Origin: a virus
DNA length: 64,000 nucleotides
Direction: 5' to 3' (one strand)
IMG/VR virus record: IMGVR_UViG_3300035698_020047
Coordinates: 18,081 to 82,080 of that record
Within the stretch, counting starts at the first letter, position 1, and each line of letters begins with the position of its first letter. Position numbers and translations under genes: made by a program. Below are positions 44,485 through 50,795 of the stretch, one piece after another. A model generated the notes under the pieces. The model was not told the DNA's origin and ran no database searches. It saw only the letters and a program-made list of their open reading frames with translations.

Positions 44485-44763
44485 TCAAAAATTATGTTGC
44501 AAGTCTGAATCTGACTGAATAAAAGGGTTTGAATAACCACTTCGATGCAATTCGCTGACCATCGCCCAGTGGCCGAAATTGTGAACATAAGTGTTCCAAG
44601 AACTGAGCGTAGGGTTGTATTTCACAGCCAATCTGCCAATAACAAATAATGCGGCAGAGTATATTTCTTCGGGGTCGTGGTACAGGGGTTCGCCAGCACA
44701 GCTCCATCTAAACCGAGTGGCTAGATCTTTCGCCGACAACAGGAAGTCAATGTCCGCATCCAT
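44485..44763 (-). CDS. Small protein with a sigma-region-2-like helix pair
   Basis: 92 residues. DPEEIYSAALFVIGRLAVKYNPTLSSWNTYVHNFGHWAMVSELHRSG resembles the pattern of sigma-70 region 2.2-2.4 (helix, then [YF]NP/DP-x3-S-[WF]-x-T-Y, then a W/R-rich helix). No region 4 or other DNA-binding part follows. A short sigma-like protein, an anti-sigma decoy or coincidence are all possible. On the reverse strand the upstream sequence has GATAAATATAAAGG, an AT-rich box. Confidence 0.45.
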   Translation of the reverse strand: MDADIDFLLSAKDLATRFRWSCAGEPLYHDPEEIYSAALFVIGRLAVKYNPTLSSWNTYVHNFGHWAMVSELHRSGYSNPFIQSDSDLQHNF

Positions 44764-44843
44764 CTTACCTTTATATTTATCGGATAATATTATTAATCCA
44801 TTTTTATCCAGAAGTGATTAACACGTTATGGGACTCGAAGTGG

Positions 44844-45152
44844 TTATGCTTCTTCGGCTTCTTCGGCTTCTTCGCGACCGTCTTCGACTGACGAATTGTG
44901 TGTGTCGTCTAGGTCCCCAAGTAGCTTCTCAAGCTCGCCGATATGGACTTCCTCTTCGCTGGCGATGTCAAGGACCATCTTTTTAACGGTGGCGTTGCTA
45001 GTTGCTTCTGCGATTTGCTCGTAAAGATTAACGGCGTCGAATTCGGCTTGGATCGCGCGGCGAATTAAGACTTTGTCTGAGTATGCTGCACTCTCAGGTA
45101 CACCAGGGGCCGCCATTTCTTCTGCGATTATTTTTGGGGTATTGTAATCCAT
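44844..45152 (-). CDS. Encapsulated-ferritin-like protein (EncFtn/rubrerythrin type)
   Basis: 102 residues from the ATG at 45152 (MDYNTPKIIAEEM). Two helices carry the metal site: LIRRAIQAEFDAVNLYEQIAE with E37, and LDIASEEEVHIGELEKLL with E67 and H70. The 37-67-70 spacing is the same as E32, E62 and H65 of the encapsulated ferritin family, whose small two-helix subunits form a ring that oxidises iron inside encapsulin shells. The N-terminal PKIIAEE...APGVPESAAYSDKVLIRRA block is also typical. The tail (EDGREEAEEAEEA) is acidic instead of a known targeting peptide. It lies next to a gene holding a capsid-protein segment. Confidence 0.75.
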   Translation of the reverse strand: MDYNTPKIIAEEMAAPGVPESAAYSDKVLIRRAIQAEFDAVNLYEQIAEATSNATVKKMVLDIASEEEVHIGELEKLLGDLDDTHNSSVEDGREEAEEAEEA

Positions 45153-45209
45153 TTCATTATTTTTGCCAGTTATAATTTCTATGCGCAGGCCAATGTCGCA
45201 CGATCTGAT

Positions 45210-45341
45210 ATGAGTGAAATGCCAAACATCCCCGAAGATCAACGAGCTGCACTTGTATTTATCGTCGAGCGACTTTTAAAGCACCCAGAGTTGATAGATG
45301 AACTCCGGGAACGTCTCGAAAGTGACGATCTGGTCGACTAA
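45210..45341 (+). CDS. Very small helical protein
   Basis: 43 residues, MSEMPNIPEDQRAALVFIVE and a following amphipathic helix, ending SDDLVD. No strong ribosome site. It starts 58 bases from the divergent ferritin gene and ends nine bases before the next forward gene. It is plausible from spacing and charge but unsupported otherwise. Confidence 0.35.
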   Translation: MSEMPNIPEDQRAALVFIVERLLKHPELIDELRERLESDDLVD

Positions 45342-45349
45342 GGTGGCTC

Positions 45350-45787
45350 ATGCCAAGATGGTGTTACTTAGAGAGCGCTGAATGCACAGGCGTTGCGGCC
45401 ATTAAAGATGGTCAGCTATCGAACTGTACGGCCCCAAACAAGTCTGCTATTGTATATGTGCTGCGTACGCGGAGGCGATTATTTAACACCAATTTGATTA
45501 GCCCTGCGTTTGCAGCATATGCGATGCCAATCATTAGACAGCGGTATGCGGCTCTAACTATTAATAGTATAGTTTCGGTCCAACCGCTCAATCAACCGAC
45601 TGGTCTTGTTAAGTACCTACATACTCCATATAAGCCTGAGTTCGATGGAGATATGGTATTCGATGGCACGAAGGCATTTGAGAGACCAAAATCGGGTATT
45701 TGTTTCGTACAGCGGGCGTATTTAACAAAGGCATCTAGGCAGTTGGTGCTAGAAGCCATAAAGGAATTCACAGGCGAATTTGATTAG
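45350..45787 (+). CDS. Small protein carrying a gp23 capsid-protein segment
   Basis: 145 residues. Residues ~53-93 read FAAYAMPIIRQRYAALTINS then IVSVQPLNQPTGLVKYL, and align with FTRFALPLIRKSYARLIADN and LVGVQPMSQPASLIFYI of the major capsid protein at 37368: about 17 identities in 41 positions with no gap. The QPTGL ending is closer to canonical gp23 than to this phage's own capsid protein. The N-terminal ~50 residues (CTGVAAIKDGQLSNC) resemble neighbouring small proteins, and the C-terminal ~45 residues end in a helix. It looks like a chimera of a small accessory protein with a capsid N-arm/E-loop segment. It could bind the capsid, poison assembly of other phages, or be a relic. Confidence 0.6.
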   Translation: MPRWCYLESAECTGVAAIKDGQLSNCTAPNKSAIVYVLRTRRRLFNTNLISPAFAAYAMPIIRQRYAALTINSIVSVQPLNQPTGLVKYLHTPYKPEFDGDMVFDGTKAFERPKSGICFVQRAYLTKASRQLVLEAIKEFTGEFD

Positions 45788-45796
45788 GAGTATGTT

Positions 45797-46075
45797 ATGG
45801 GCTGGTGGAAAATTGCAGACGTTGAGACAGGGCAGATATCGCAGGAGATGCCGTCCGGGCATCCTGGAGAAGAATGTTCGTTGGTAAATGCAATTCCAGG
45901 CCGCGATGCGGCTGAGGATTATTACAATGGCGATGGCCCCGCTGATATTATGAGCCGGGCGATTAAAGACATAATTGAGCAATACAAGGAAGCGTGGGGT
46001 AGGCCTCCATATCTCGAAGAGCTTGAGGCAGCTAATTTCACCATGAATCCCAGGCGCAAGAGCGATAAGGAATGA
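45797..46075 (+). CDS. Small conserved mobile-element protein
   Basis: 92 residues with TTAGGAG upstream. The block YYNGDGPADIMSRAIKDIIEQYKEAWGRPPYLEELEAA is one I recognise from short proteins on phages and plasmids (DGPAD.m..a...i...Y...wGR.pt..E). The N-terminus MGWWKIADVETG fits the same group. The function is unknown. Its stop overlaps the next gene (ATGA). Confidence 0.55.
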   Translation: MGWWKIADVETGQISQEMPSGHPGEECSLVNAIPGRDAAEDYYNGDGPADIMSRAIKDIIEQYKEAWGRPPYLEELEAANFTMNPRRKSDKE

Positions 46076-46407
46076 AACCGGAAGTAGTGTGCCTTGTGGC
46101 TATCCGCGATGGCTGCGTGATCAATTGCGACATCCAAAATCCTGATAGCGATGACCCGTGGTTTCTTATGTGCTTCGGCGATGGCTTCATTATAACCAAT
46201 AGTCTCAAATCCTATTACCTAGCCAACGCTGACGACGACGACAAAACAAACTATCGCCGCGCGGTTGGCAGCCTGCTTCTCGCTCAGCTAGTGATGGCGA
46301 ATTTGATAGATGGGGCTCGGTTCAAGATCGGGCTTGAACTAATACCGGACGCCGAGAGCCGAGGCTTGATAGCGAAAGCAGTTAACAAATTTGTGGATGC
46401 AGAATAA
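46072..46407 (+). CDS. Small uncharacterised protein
   Basis: 111 residues, ATGA overlap with the previous gene and TAATG overlap with the next. VVCLVAIRDGCVINCDI...PWFLMCFGDGFIITN is a beta-rich start shared loosely with the genes at 44162 and 45350. The second half is helical (RRAVGSLLLAQLVMANLIDGA). No family recognised. The shared start suggests a small paralogous family in this zone. Confidence 0.5.
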   Translation: MKPEVVCLVAIRDGCVINCDIQNPDSDDPWFLMCFGDGFIITNSLKSYYLANADDDDKTNYRRAVGSLLLAQLVMANLIDGARFKIGLELIPDAESRGLIAKAVNKFVDAE

Positions 46408-46799
46408 TGGCTACTTCAAAAGACATACTAGAAAAACTTCGAGCGGCTTCCGACGCAATCATAGAAGCCACAGGTTTTGAGGGTCATCAGGTTTGTGATG
46501 GCATGGTTGAGCCCGATGGGATGACTGTACCCAATTCTCAAAGAGATCTGACGCAGGCTGAGATGAATCAGGTTGCCCGCGATTGCTGCCCAGTTTGTAT
46601 GGGTGGTAGATTTTATGCTGGGCCGTCGGCCGGCGAATCGACGAACATATTATGCTCATCATGCGGCACTGAGATATGGTGGTCCCCTCCATTCACTGCC
46701 TACATAATGAAGAGGGACGAGAGTCGGGGGTGGGCTTATGGGGTACCCGAATTCCCCAAGTGGGGATTTGTGCGAATGCCTGCCGTGAGCGACGAGTAG
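46407..46799 (+). CDS. Small zinc-ribbon protein
   Basis: 130 residues. CCPVC (about 60) and CSSC (about 83) make a zinc ribbon with TEIWWSPP following, a pattern like small phage RNA-polymerase- or DNA-associated proteins. The N-terminal ~35 residues form a helix (DILEKLRAASDAIIEA). No catalytic motif. It is the last gene of a coupled run from 45797. Confidence 0.5.
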   Translation: MATSKDILEKLRAASDAIIEATGFEGHQVCDGMVEPDGMTVPNSQRDLTQAEMNQVARDCCPVCMGGRFYAGPSAGESTNILCSSCGTEIWWSPPFTAYIMKRDESRGWAYGVPEFPKWGFVRMPAVSDE

Positions 46800-46843
46800 C
46801 GTAAATATGATCACAAAATTCCTCTACCCCCTTAAGGATTATT

Positions 46844-47014
46844 ATGAAATATTTTATCGAATTTAAAGACAGAGGCAAGAAATCTTGGTTCCGAATTGTA
46901 CACAAGAATGGTAATATCATTACCACAAGCGAAATGTATACCCGCAAGGCAGCGAGATCTAGAGTAGCCAATAATCTGTCAAAGGCGACTGGGATTCCGG
47001 TTAAGACCGACTAA
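46844..47014 (+). CDS. Small DUF1508/YegP-like protein
   Basis: 56 residues with AAGGA upstream. FIEFKDRGKKSWFRIVHKNGNIITTSEMYTRKAARSRVAN (in pieces: WFRIVHKNGNII, SEMYTRKAA) matches the single-repeat DUF1508 fold: W-R...NG..i..SE.Y..K..A. The function of this family is unknown. Its end overlaps the convergent reverse gene by four bases. Confidence 0.6.
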   Translation: MKYFIEFKDRGKKSWFRIVHKNGNIITTSEMYTRKAARSRVANNLSKATGIPVKTD

Positions 47015-47649
47015 GTAGGCCATTTGATTGCTTTGATCAATGCGGTGACCAGCTCATTCCAATTCAAAATGCGGCTATGGTCCACTTGAGCTTCGAGATC
47101 TTCAACGCTCTCGAAGGCTACCGACAGTGAGACACCAACAATTTTGCCAGGATGGTCTGAATCGTCGTCTCCTCGCTCAGCACATACGGCTTCGAGTTGC
47201 ATTTTCGGAATAACGTCCGGATTCTCTAAGCTGCCTTCAGACACAATGTAGACATTGAATGCGTCGATGAATTTATCGCCATTCTTCAATGTGCTGATTG
47301 AATCGTCTGGGGCTGATTCGCTTAGGAGTACTTTGTCCATTATTATATGGTCCATGCTCTTATATACAATGTCAAGTGCGTCGATGTGTCCTATGACGGC
47401 GTCGGCTCGCGACGTATATCGTTCCTGATACTGATCCTCTGAGCCTCCGAAGATCATCGTTTCCCATAGGACGGGCGGTCCACTGCCACCAAAGTTGTGG
47501 TTGATAGGGAGGAAAACGGTGGATACATCAACTCCATTGATATCTGTGCGTGCAACATGCCTACTGTTCTTGAAGCATTCGCCCCACAGATCTAGATCAG
47601 CCATTTCTTCTGGCTGCCCTTCAGAATTTAACATATAGCGATCGGTCAT
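47011..47649 (-). CDS. Conserved phage/plasmid protein with C-terminal extension
   Basis: 212 residues from the ATG at 47649 (MTDRYMLNSEGQP). The first ~110 residues follow a pattern common to many phages and plasmids: DLDLWGECF...RHVARTDINGVDVSTVFLPINHNFG.GPPVLWETMIFGG...ERYTSRADAVIGH. The later ~100 residues (KNGDKFIDAFNVYIVSE, SLSVAFESVEDLEAQ) are not part of that pattern and may be a fused second domain. The function is unknown. Start choice rests on family length; the ribosome site is weak. Confidence 0.6.
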   Translation of the reverse strand: MTDRYMLNSEGQPEEMADLDLWGECFKNSRHVARTDINGVDVSTVFLPINHNFGGSGPPVLWETMIFGGSEDQYQERYTSRADAVIGHIDALDIVYKSMDHIIMDKVLLSESAPDDSISTLKNGDKFIDAFNVYIVSEGSLENPDVIPKMQLEAVCAERGDDDSDHPGKIVGVSLSVAFESVEDLEAQVDHSRILNWNELVTALIKAIKWPT

Positions 47650-47704
47650 GACTGTCTGTTGCGCTTTGGCAGCTTTGCAGTAACTGGTTATGTATTGTAA
47701 TTTT

Positions 47705-48004
47705 ATGACAACAAAAATATTTAAGCTGGTAACGGGTGAAAACGTCATCGCCGAAGTTGTGGAGCGTTGGGAGAATGGACGCGATGGCACTTATACAATA
47801 GACAAACCTTTTGCTATAATAGTGACAAAAGAGGGCATAGGATTAATGCCGTTTGATATGTTCGGTAAGGCTCAGCCGATAGTGATTAAAGAATACCACA
47901 TCATGTTTGCGGCTGAGCCAGATCCAGAAATTCTCGCCGCTTACAAGTCTCAAACGGGTGGAATTGTTACGCCCGATTTAGGGATCCAAACAGGCGGGCT
48001 GTAG
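47705..48004 (+). CDS. Small Sm-like (LSm/Hfq-type) phage protein
   Basis: 99 residues from the ATG at 47705. KLVTGENVIAEVVERW...YTIDKPFAIIV...IGLMPFDMFGKAQPIVIKEYHIMF follows the strand pattern of short phage Sm-fold proteins (GE.vi.ev...y.l..P), and ends with a flexible Gly-rich tail. Such proteins may bind RNA. The fold assignment is from strand pattern only. It is divergent from the gene at 47649. Confidence 0.5.
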   Translation: MTTKIFKLVTGENVIAEVVERWENGRDGTYTIDKPFAIIVTKEGIGLMPFDMFGKAQPIVIKEYHIMFAAEPDPEILAAYKSQTGGIVTPDLGIQTGGL

Positions 48005-48059
48005 CCAAACATATTCATAGAGCTGCCGAGTGGCTTTATTAAATATGATTGGATATCCT

Positions 48060-48359
48060 ATGTCTGACTTCTCAAAAGTGGCATCAGCACTATCGCGGCG
48101 TACGCACGATACTAACAAAGACAAATCCACAGACCTCGATATTGCGCAGGCATCTCATGCGTTGAAAGTTCTTAAAGAGATAGCGTTAGATGAGCCTGGC
48201 CTCGTTACTAGAGTTTTAAAGATACGACCTAGGCTCAAGCTTGAGCCTGATCGTAAGCTTGGCAGGCGTAAACGCAGAGCAGGTCGCATGGAACGGCAAA
48301 AAGCTTGGCTTGCGTTGCGGTTCTCTACAGCATATTCTAGATATGGGGTTAAGCACTAG
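48060..48359 (+). CDS. Small basic protein
   Basis: 99 residues from the ATG at 48060 (MSDFSKVASALSRRT); a GTG at 48030 would add ten residues. Helical N-terminus, then a strongly basic C-terminal region (RKLGRRKRRAGRMERQKAW). It may bind nucleic acid. No family recognised. Confidence 0.45.
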   Translation: MSDFSKVASALSRRTHDTNKDKSTDLDIAQASHALKVLKEIALDEPGLVTRVLKIRPRLKLEPDRKLGRRKRRAGRMERQKAWLALRFSTAYSRYGVKH

Positions 48360-48381
48360 TTCCTGCGTTGCTTGCGGCGCA

Positions 48382-48400
48382 GCACCTCGTTGTGAGGTGC
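48382..48400 (+). promoter_or_regulatory. Hairpin covering a ribosome binding site
   Basis: GCACCTC / GAGGTGC, 7 bp stem with loop GTTGT. The 3' arm contains the GAGG ribosome site of the gene starting at 48404, so the site is closed when the hairpin forms. It may delay translation until a ribosome or factor opens it. Confidence 0.5.
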
Positions 48401-48403
48401 GAA

Positions 48404-48757
48404 ATGAGCGAACTTACAGATTTTGAGGCGGCGACCATATCATACACAGACCCTGAAGTGGAACTTGTGGGTATGGTTCGTGTCAACGACGCTTGGTGCG
48501 TTAATAGCAGGATAGATTTGGCTGTGCCTGGTACTTTTGTATGGTATCTGGTTACTATAGCTAGCATAGAAAGGAATAGTTTCATAAAGGTAATTACCAA
48601 TAAGGAGTTATTTTATAAATGCACTAAGCTTACTTCCTCTTTTTCGAGTCGGAGTGGCGACATATATGGTGCCACTAGCGGGGAGACAATCCCATCATAT
48701 ATAACAGATGTGGCCATTAAGGCGATTGCGGCGTTCGATCAAGGGGCTAGTGCTTAG
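48404..48757 (+). CDS. Small uncharacterised protein
   Basis: 117 residues from the ATG at 48404, with GAGG in a hairpin upstream. ELVGMVRVNDAWCVN...VWYLVTIASI...VITNKELFYKC resembles the layout of the genes at 44162 and 46072 (hydrophobic strand, DG/ND, Cys, aromatic strand, TN). The C-terminus is helical (ITDVAIKAIAAFDQG). The function is unknown. Its stop overlaps that of the reverse gene by three bases. Confidence 0.5.
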   Translation: MSELTDFEAATISYTDPEVELVGMVRVNDAWCVNSRIDLAVPGTFVWYLVTIASIERNSFIKVITNKELFYKCTKLTSSFSSRSGDIYGATSGETIPSYITDVAIKAIAAFDQGASA

Positions 48758-49308
48758 GCGATCGAGGCGTTAAGGATAACCTGCTGGAGGGCGGCTTCAA
48801 TCGCAGCTTCCCATTCGTCTCCTGACGTCCATGCGTTGTCCACGAAGAACTGGTTGGTTGCTTCGTCTACGTGGCTTGCTCCGGCACCCGGTTGGGCCAT
48901 GTGTGTCCATGTGCCGGAAACCGGGAAGTGATCGCCGTCGTTGAAGGAAACGATGCCGCGTACGTGAAGGGCATAATCAACAATGGTTTTTAATGGGCTG
49001 GGCGCTGCTGGGTCCACAGCAGGATTCCTTACCAGAGTCGCGGTCGGGCCTGTTGCGGTTCCCAAAGCAGTTATGAAGAACCACTGCAATTCTTGGAACC
49101 AAGAAGCCGCAGCAGTAGTAACCCCAGAATCTGAGGGCGTGCCAGCTGAATTCTGTATTTGGGCGTCGGTGTTCAGGCCTTCGGCACCGTCTACAGTATA
49201 AGCACCAGCGTTGCTATCGTAGTAGCATTCTATAGTAGAGGTGCTGCCATCAGAATACGCAACATTGCCAGAAAACGCGAATACTAAATCATTAACAGTG
49301 TCGGCCAT
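48754..49308 (-). CDS. Uncharacterised protein, reverse strand
   Basis: 184 residues from the ATG at 49308 with GGAG upstream on its strand (MADTVNDLVFAFSGNV). Low in charge and rich in Ala, Ser, Thr and aromatic residues, with beta strands first (YSDGSTSTIECYYDSNAGAYTVD) and a helical end (EWEAAIEAALQQVIL). It resembles a virion or secreted small protein more than an enzyme, but has no signal peptide. No family recognised. Confidence 0.5.
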   Translation of the reverse strand: MADTVNDLVFAFSGNVAYSDGSTSTIECYYDSNAGAYTVDGAEGLNTDAQIQNSAGTPSDSGVTTAAASWFQELQWFFITALGTATGPTATLVRNPAVDPAAPSPLKTIVDYALHVRGIVSFNDGDHFPVSGTWTHMAQPGAGASHVDEATNQFFVDNAWTSGDEWEAAIEAALQQVILNASIA

Positions 49309-49497
49309 GATAAATCTCCATAGTGTTATTATATTTTTGCCCACATATTACTGGCCGCAACGTATTACTAATATCTCGTGCTGCGTCGTATTTCAAGAGA
49401 TCTGCGATGGGCATTTTCCCACGCCGAAACAGCGCTGGACAAACGGCGTAGCAAAGTCAGCAAAAACCTTAGCAGCATAACGAAAAAGGAGCAGCAA

Positions 49498-50235
49498 ATG
49501 TCAGCGAAACTTTGTCAAATAATCGCCGTTGTGAACGGCCAGAAATCTCGGACTACAGCCGAGGTCACCAAGTGGCACAAGATGACTCAGAAGCCGGAGC
49601 TGTTGAAAGGTATCTCCAGGGTCTACACCCCCAAGGACGACGATGGCGACGCATACCCGCCTGAATCACAGAAGGTTCAGCTTACGGCGGAGACGGCCAT
49701 TGAGAAGGCCTCCAAGTCCTTCATCAAGCTGTTTGATGTTGTGGCTACCCAAGACGCAGCTAACTGCGAAGCCAAGGCGGACGTCAAGGTCGGAGATACG
49801 GTTGTCCTCCAGCAAGTCCCCGTAACCACATTGTTGTTCCTGGAGAAGCAGCTCCACGATATTCACAAATTCGTGGACATAATTCCGGAGCTGCCTTCGT
49901 CAGTGGACTGGAAGTATGATGTGAACAAGGGCTTCCACCAGACTGACGCGATTGTGGCCAATAAGACCAAGAAGATCCAGAAGCCGGTCGTACTGGCCCC
50001 TGCTACCAAGGAACACCCCGCACAGGTTCAGCTTGTCGGCGAAGATATTATAGTCGGGACTTGGGCCACAACCCACTTCTCTGGCGCTCTTCCTGCTGAC
50101 GAGAAGCGAGCAATGCTGAAACGCATTGTCGAATTGCAGGACGGTGTAAAATTCGCTCGCGAAGAGGCGAACGGACGCGAAGTCGTGGATGTTGAACTCG
50201 GGCAGAAGCTGTTCGATTACATCACCACTAAGTAA
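49498..50235 (+). CDS. DUF7873-type conserved protein
   Basis: 245 residues from the ATG at 49498, preceded by AAAGGAGCAG; the upstream frame is open but has no site. KLCQIIAVVNGQKSR, HKMTQKPELLKGISRVYTPKDDDGD, PPESQKVQL, VPVTTLLFLEKQLHDIH and KEHPAQVQLVGEDIIVG are typical of a widespread family on phages, plasmids and some bacterial genomes. The function is unknown. The gene ends directly before the tRNA region, and its last codons could overlap an RNA structure there. Confidence 0.75.
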   Translation: MSAKLCQIIAVVNGQKSRTTAEVTKWHKMTQKPELLKGISRVYTPKDDDGDAYPPESQKVQLTAETAIEKASKSFIKLFDVVATQDAANCEAKADVKVGDTVVLQQVPVTTLLFLEKQLHDIHKFVDIIPELPSSVDWKYDVNKGFHQTDAIVANKTKKIQKPVVLAPATKEHPAQVQLVGEDIIVGTWATTHFSGALPADEKRAMLKRIVELQDGVKFAREEANGREVVDVELGQKLFDYITTK

Positions 50236-50330
50236 CAACTGAATATTGATCTTATCGTGGTCGGCACCAAAGCGTGAACCGGCTACGATTAAGTAGCGCA
50301 AGTTTAGTCTTAGATTTAGATTGAACAAAG

Positions 50331-50440
50331 CACTCGTGCAGGTTCGAGTCCTGCCTCCCGCATTCTTTGTTGAACCTACTCGCGGGAGTGGCGGAATTGG
50401 CAGACGCGCAGGTGGCCTAAGTTACCATCTGTGAGTAGCT
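50331..50440 (+). tRNA. Permuted tRNA-Leu-like module (3' half precedes 5' half)
   Basis: The T arm GCAGG/TTCGAGT/CCTGC (50338-50354), acceptor strand CTCCCGC (50355-50361) and discriminator A come first. After a 20-base linker come the matching acceptor strand GCGGGAG (50382-50388), a leucine-type D arm and an anticodon arm. The two acceptor strands pair perfectly, seven of seven. If the halves are joined at 50440 and 50331, a normal long variable arm forms (TGAG...CTCA). The anticodon arm is six bases longer than usual (stem CAGGTGG/CCATCTG, loop CCTAAGTTA), so the anticodon is uncertain (AAG or TAA, both Leu). AACAAAG (50324-50330) and CTTTGTT (50365-50371) could pair around the 3' half. 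No CCA is encoded. Confidence 0.6.
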
Positions 50441-50513
50441 GAATGAGATTGAAACTATCGCTACAGTTTCAGCAGCGATGCTGGCTGCTAAATCGAGGTC
50501 CAGGTTCCCCTAA
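50441..50513 (+). other. Structured RNA spacer with a pseudoknot between the two tRNA modules
   Basis: GAAACT (50451-50456) pairs with AGTTTC (50465-50470), and the loop ATCGCT (50457-50462) pairs with AGCGAT (50474-50479), a clear H-type pseudoknot. The end of the first 5' half, AGTAGCT (50434-50440), can pair with GGCTGCT (50483-50489), placing a U-G pair at the presumed joint, as in a group I intron P1 helix. Upstream, an 11-bp helix (50254-50264 with 50279-50289) precedes the first 3' half, which begins after a G at 50330. These features hint at self-splicing RNA, but no complete intron core is recognised. Confidence 0.4.
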
Positions 50514-50612
50514 CCGCTGTCAATGCCGGTTCAAATCCGGCCCCCTTCTTTCTTTAGACGTAGAATGACGAACCCCCGAAGGGGTAGCTCAACGGCAGAG
50601 CAGGGCGGTCTT
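50514..50612 (+). tRNA. Second permuted tRNA-like module (possible Lys-CTT)
   Basis: T arm GCCGG/TTCAAAT/CCGGC (50525-50541) and acceptor strand CCCCTTC (50542-50548) precede the matching 5' acceptor GAAGGGG (50578-50584), which continues as TA, D stem GCTC, loop AACGGCA and GAGC. Pairing of the acceptor halves is perfect. The 5' half then reads AGGGCGGTCTTA, which fits an anticodon loop with T33 and CTT, as in tRNA-Lys. The remaining anticodon stem would come from CCGCT before the T arm (GGCGG/CCGCT). The exact joint is not clear; GTCTT (50608-50612) can pair with GAGAC (50653-50657). Confidence 0.5.
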
Positions 50613-50713
50613 AAATTAAACACCTGGATTAAACGGATAAAGTTAGCAGTTCGAGACAGGCGTCGGTTAAATAACTCTTATTGAAAAATAACTAGTGAAA
50701 TAACCAACTATTG

Positions 50714-50744
50714 GCCCCGGCGGCACAGGACAGGTCTCCGGGGC
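50714..50744 (+). terminator. Hairpin terminator after the tRNA region
   Basis: GCCCCGG / CCGGGGC stem with a 17-base loop, then CTCTTTTTTAT. It ends the RNA region before the deaminase gene. Confidence 0.85.
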
Positions 50745-50795
50745 TCTTTTTTATATATTCAGAGAGGGAAACAATATTGAGGCGTCTCGTTGTAT

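Noticed and set aside
49378-49497. N-terminal extension of the DUF7873-type protein
   Set aside because: AAAGGAG precedes 49498 and the family starts there; the extension has no family support.
50382-50548. A normal intron-containing tRNA-Leu from the GCGGGAG strand to the CCCCTTC strand
   Set aside because: The acceptor strands do not pair (GCGGGAG needs CTCCCGC). The matching strand lies upstream instead.
50236-50712. A complete group I intron in the tRNA region
   Set aside because: Some features fit (U-G at a P1-like helix, terminal G, pseudoknot), but conserved core elements P, Q, R and S cannot be assigned and the 73-base spacer is too short to serve both modules.
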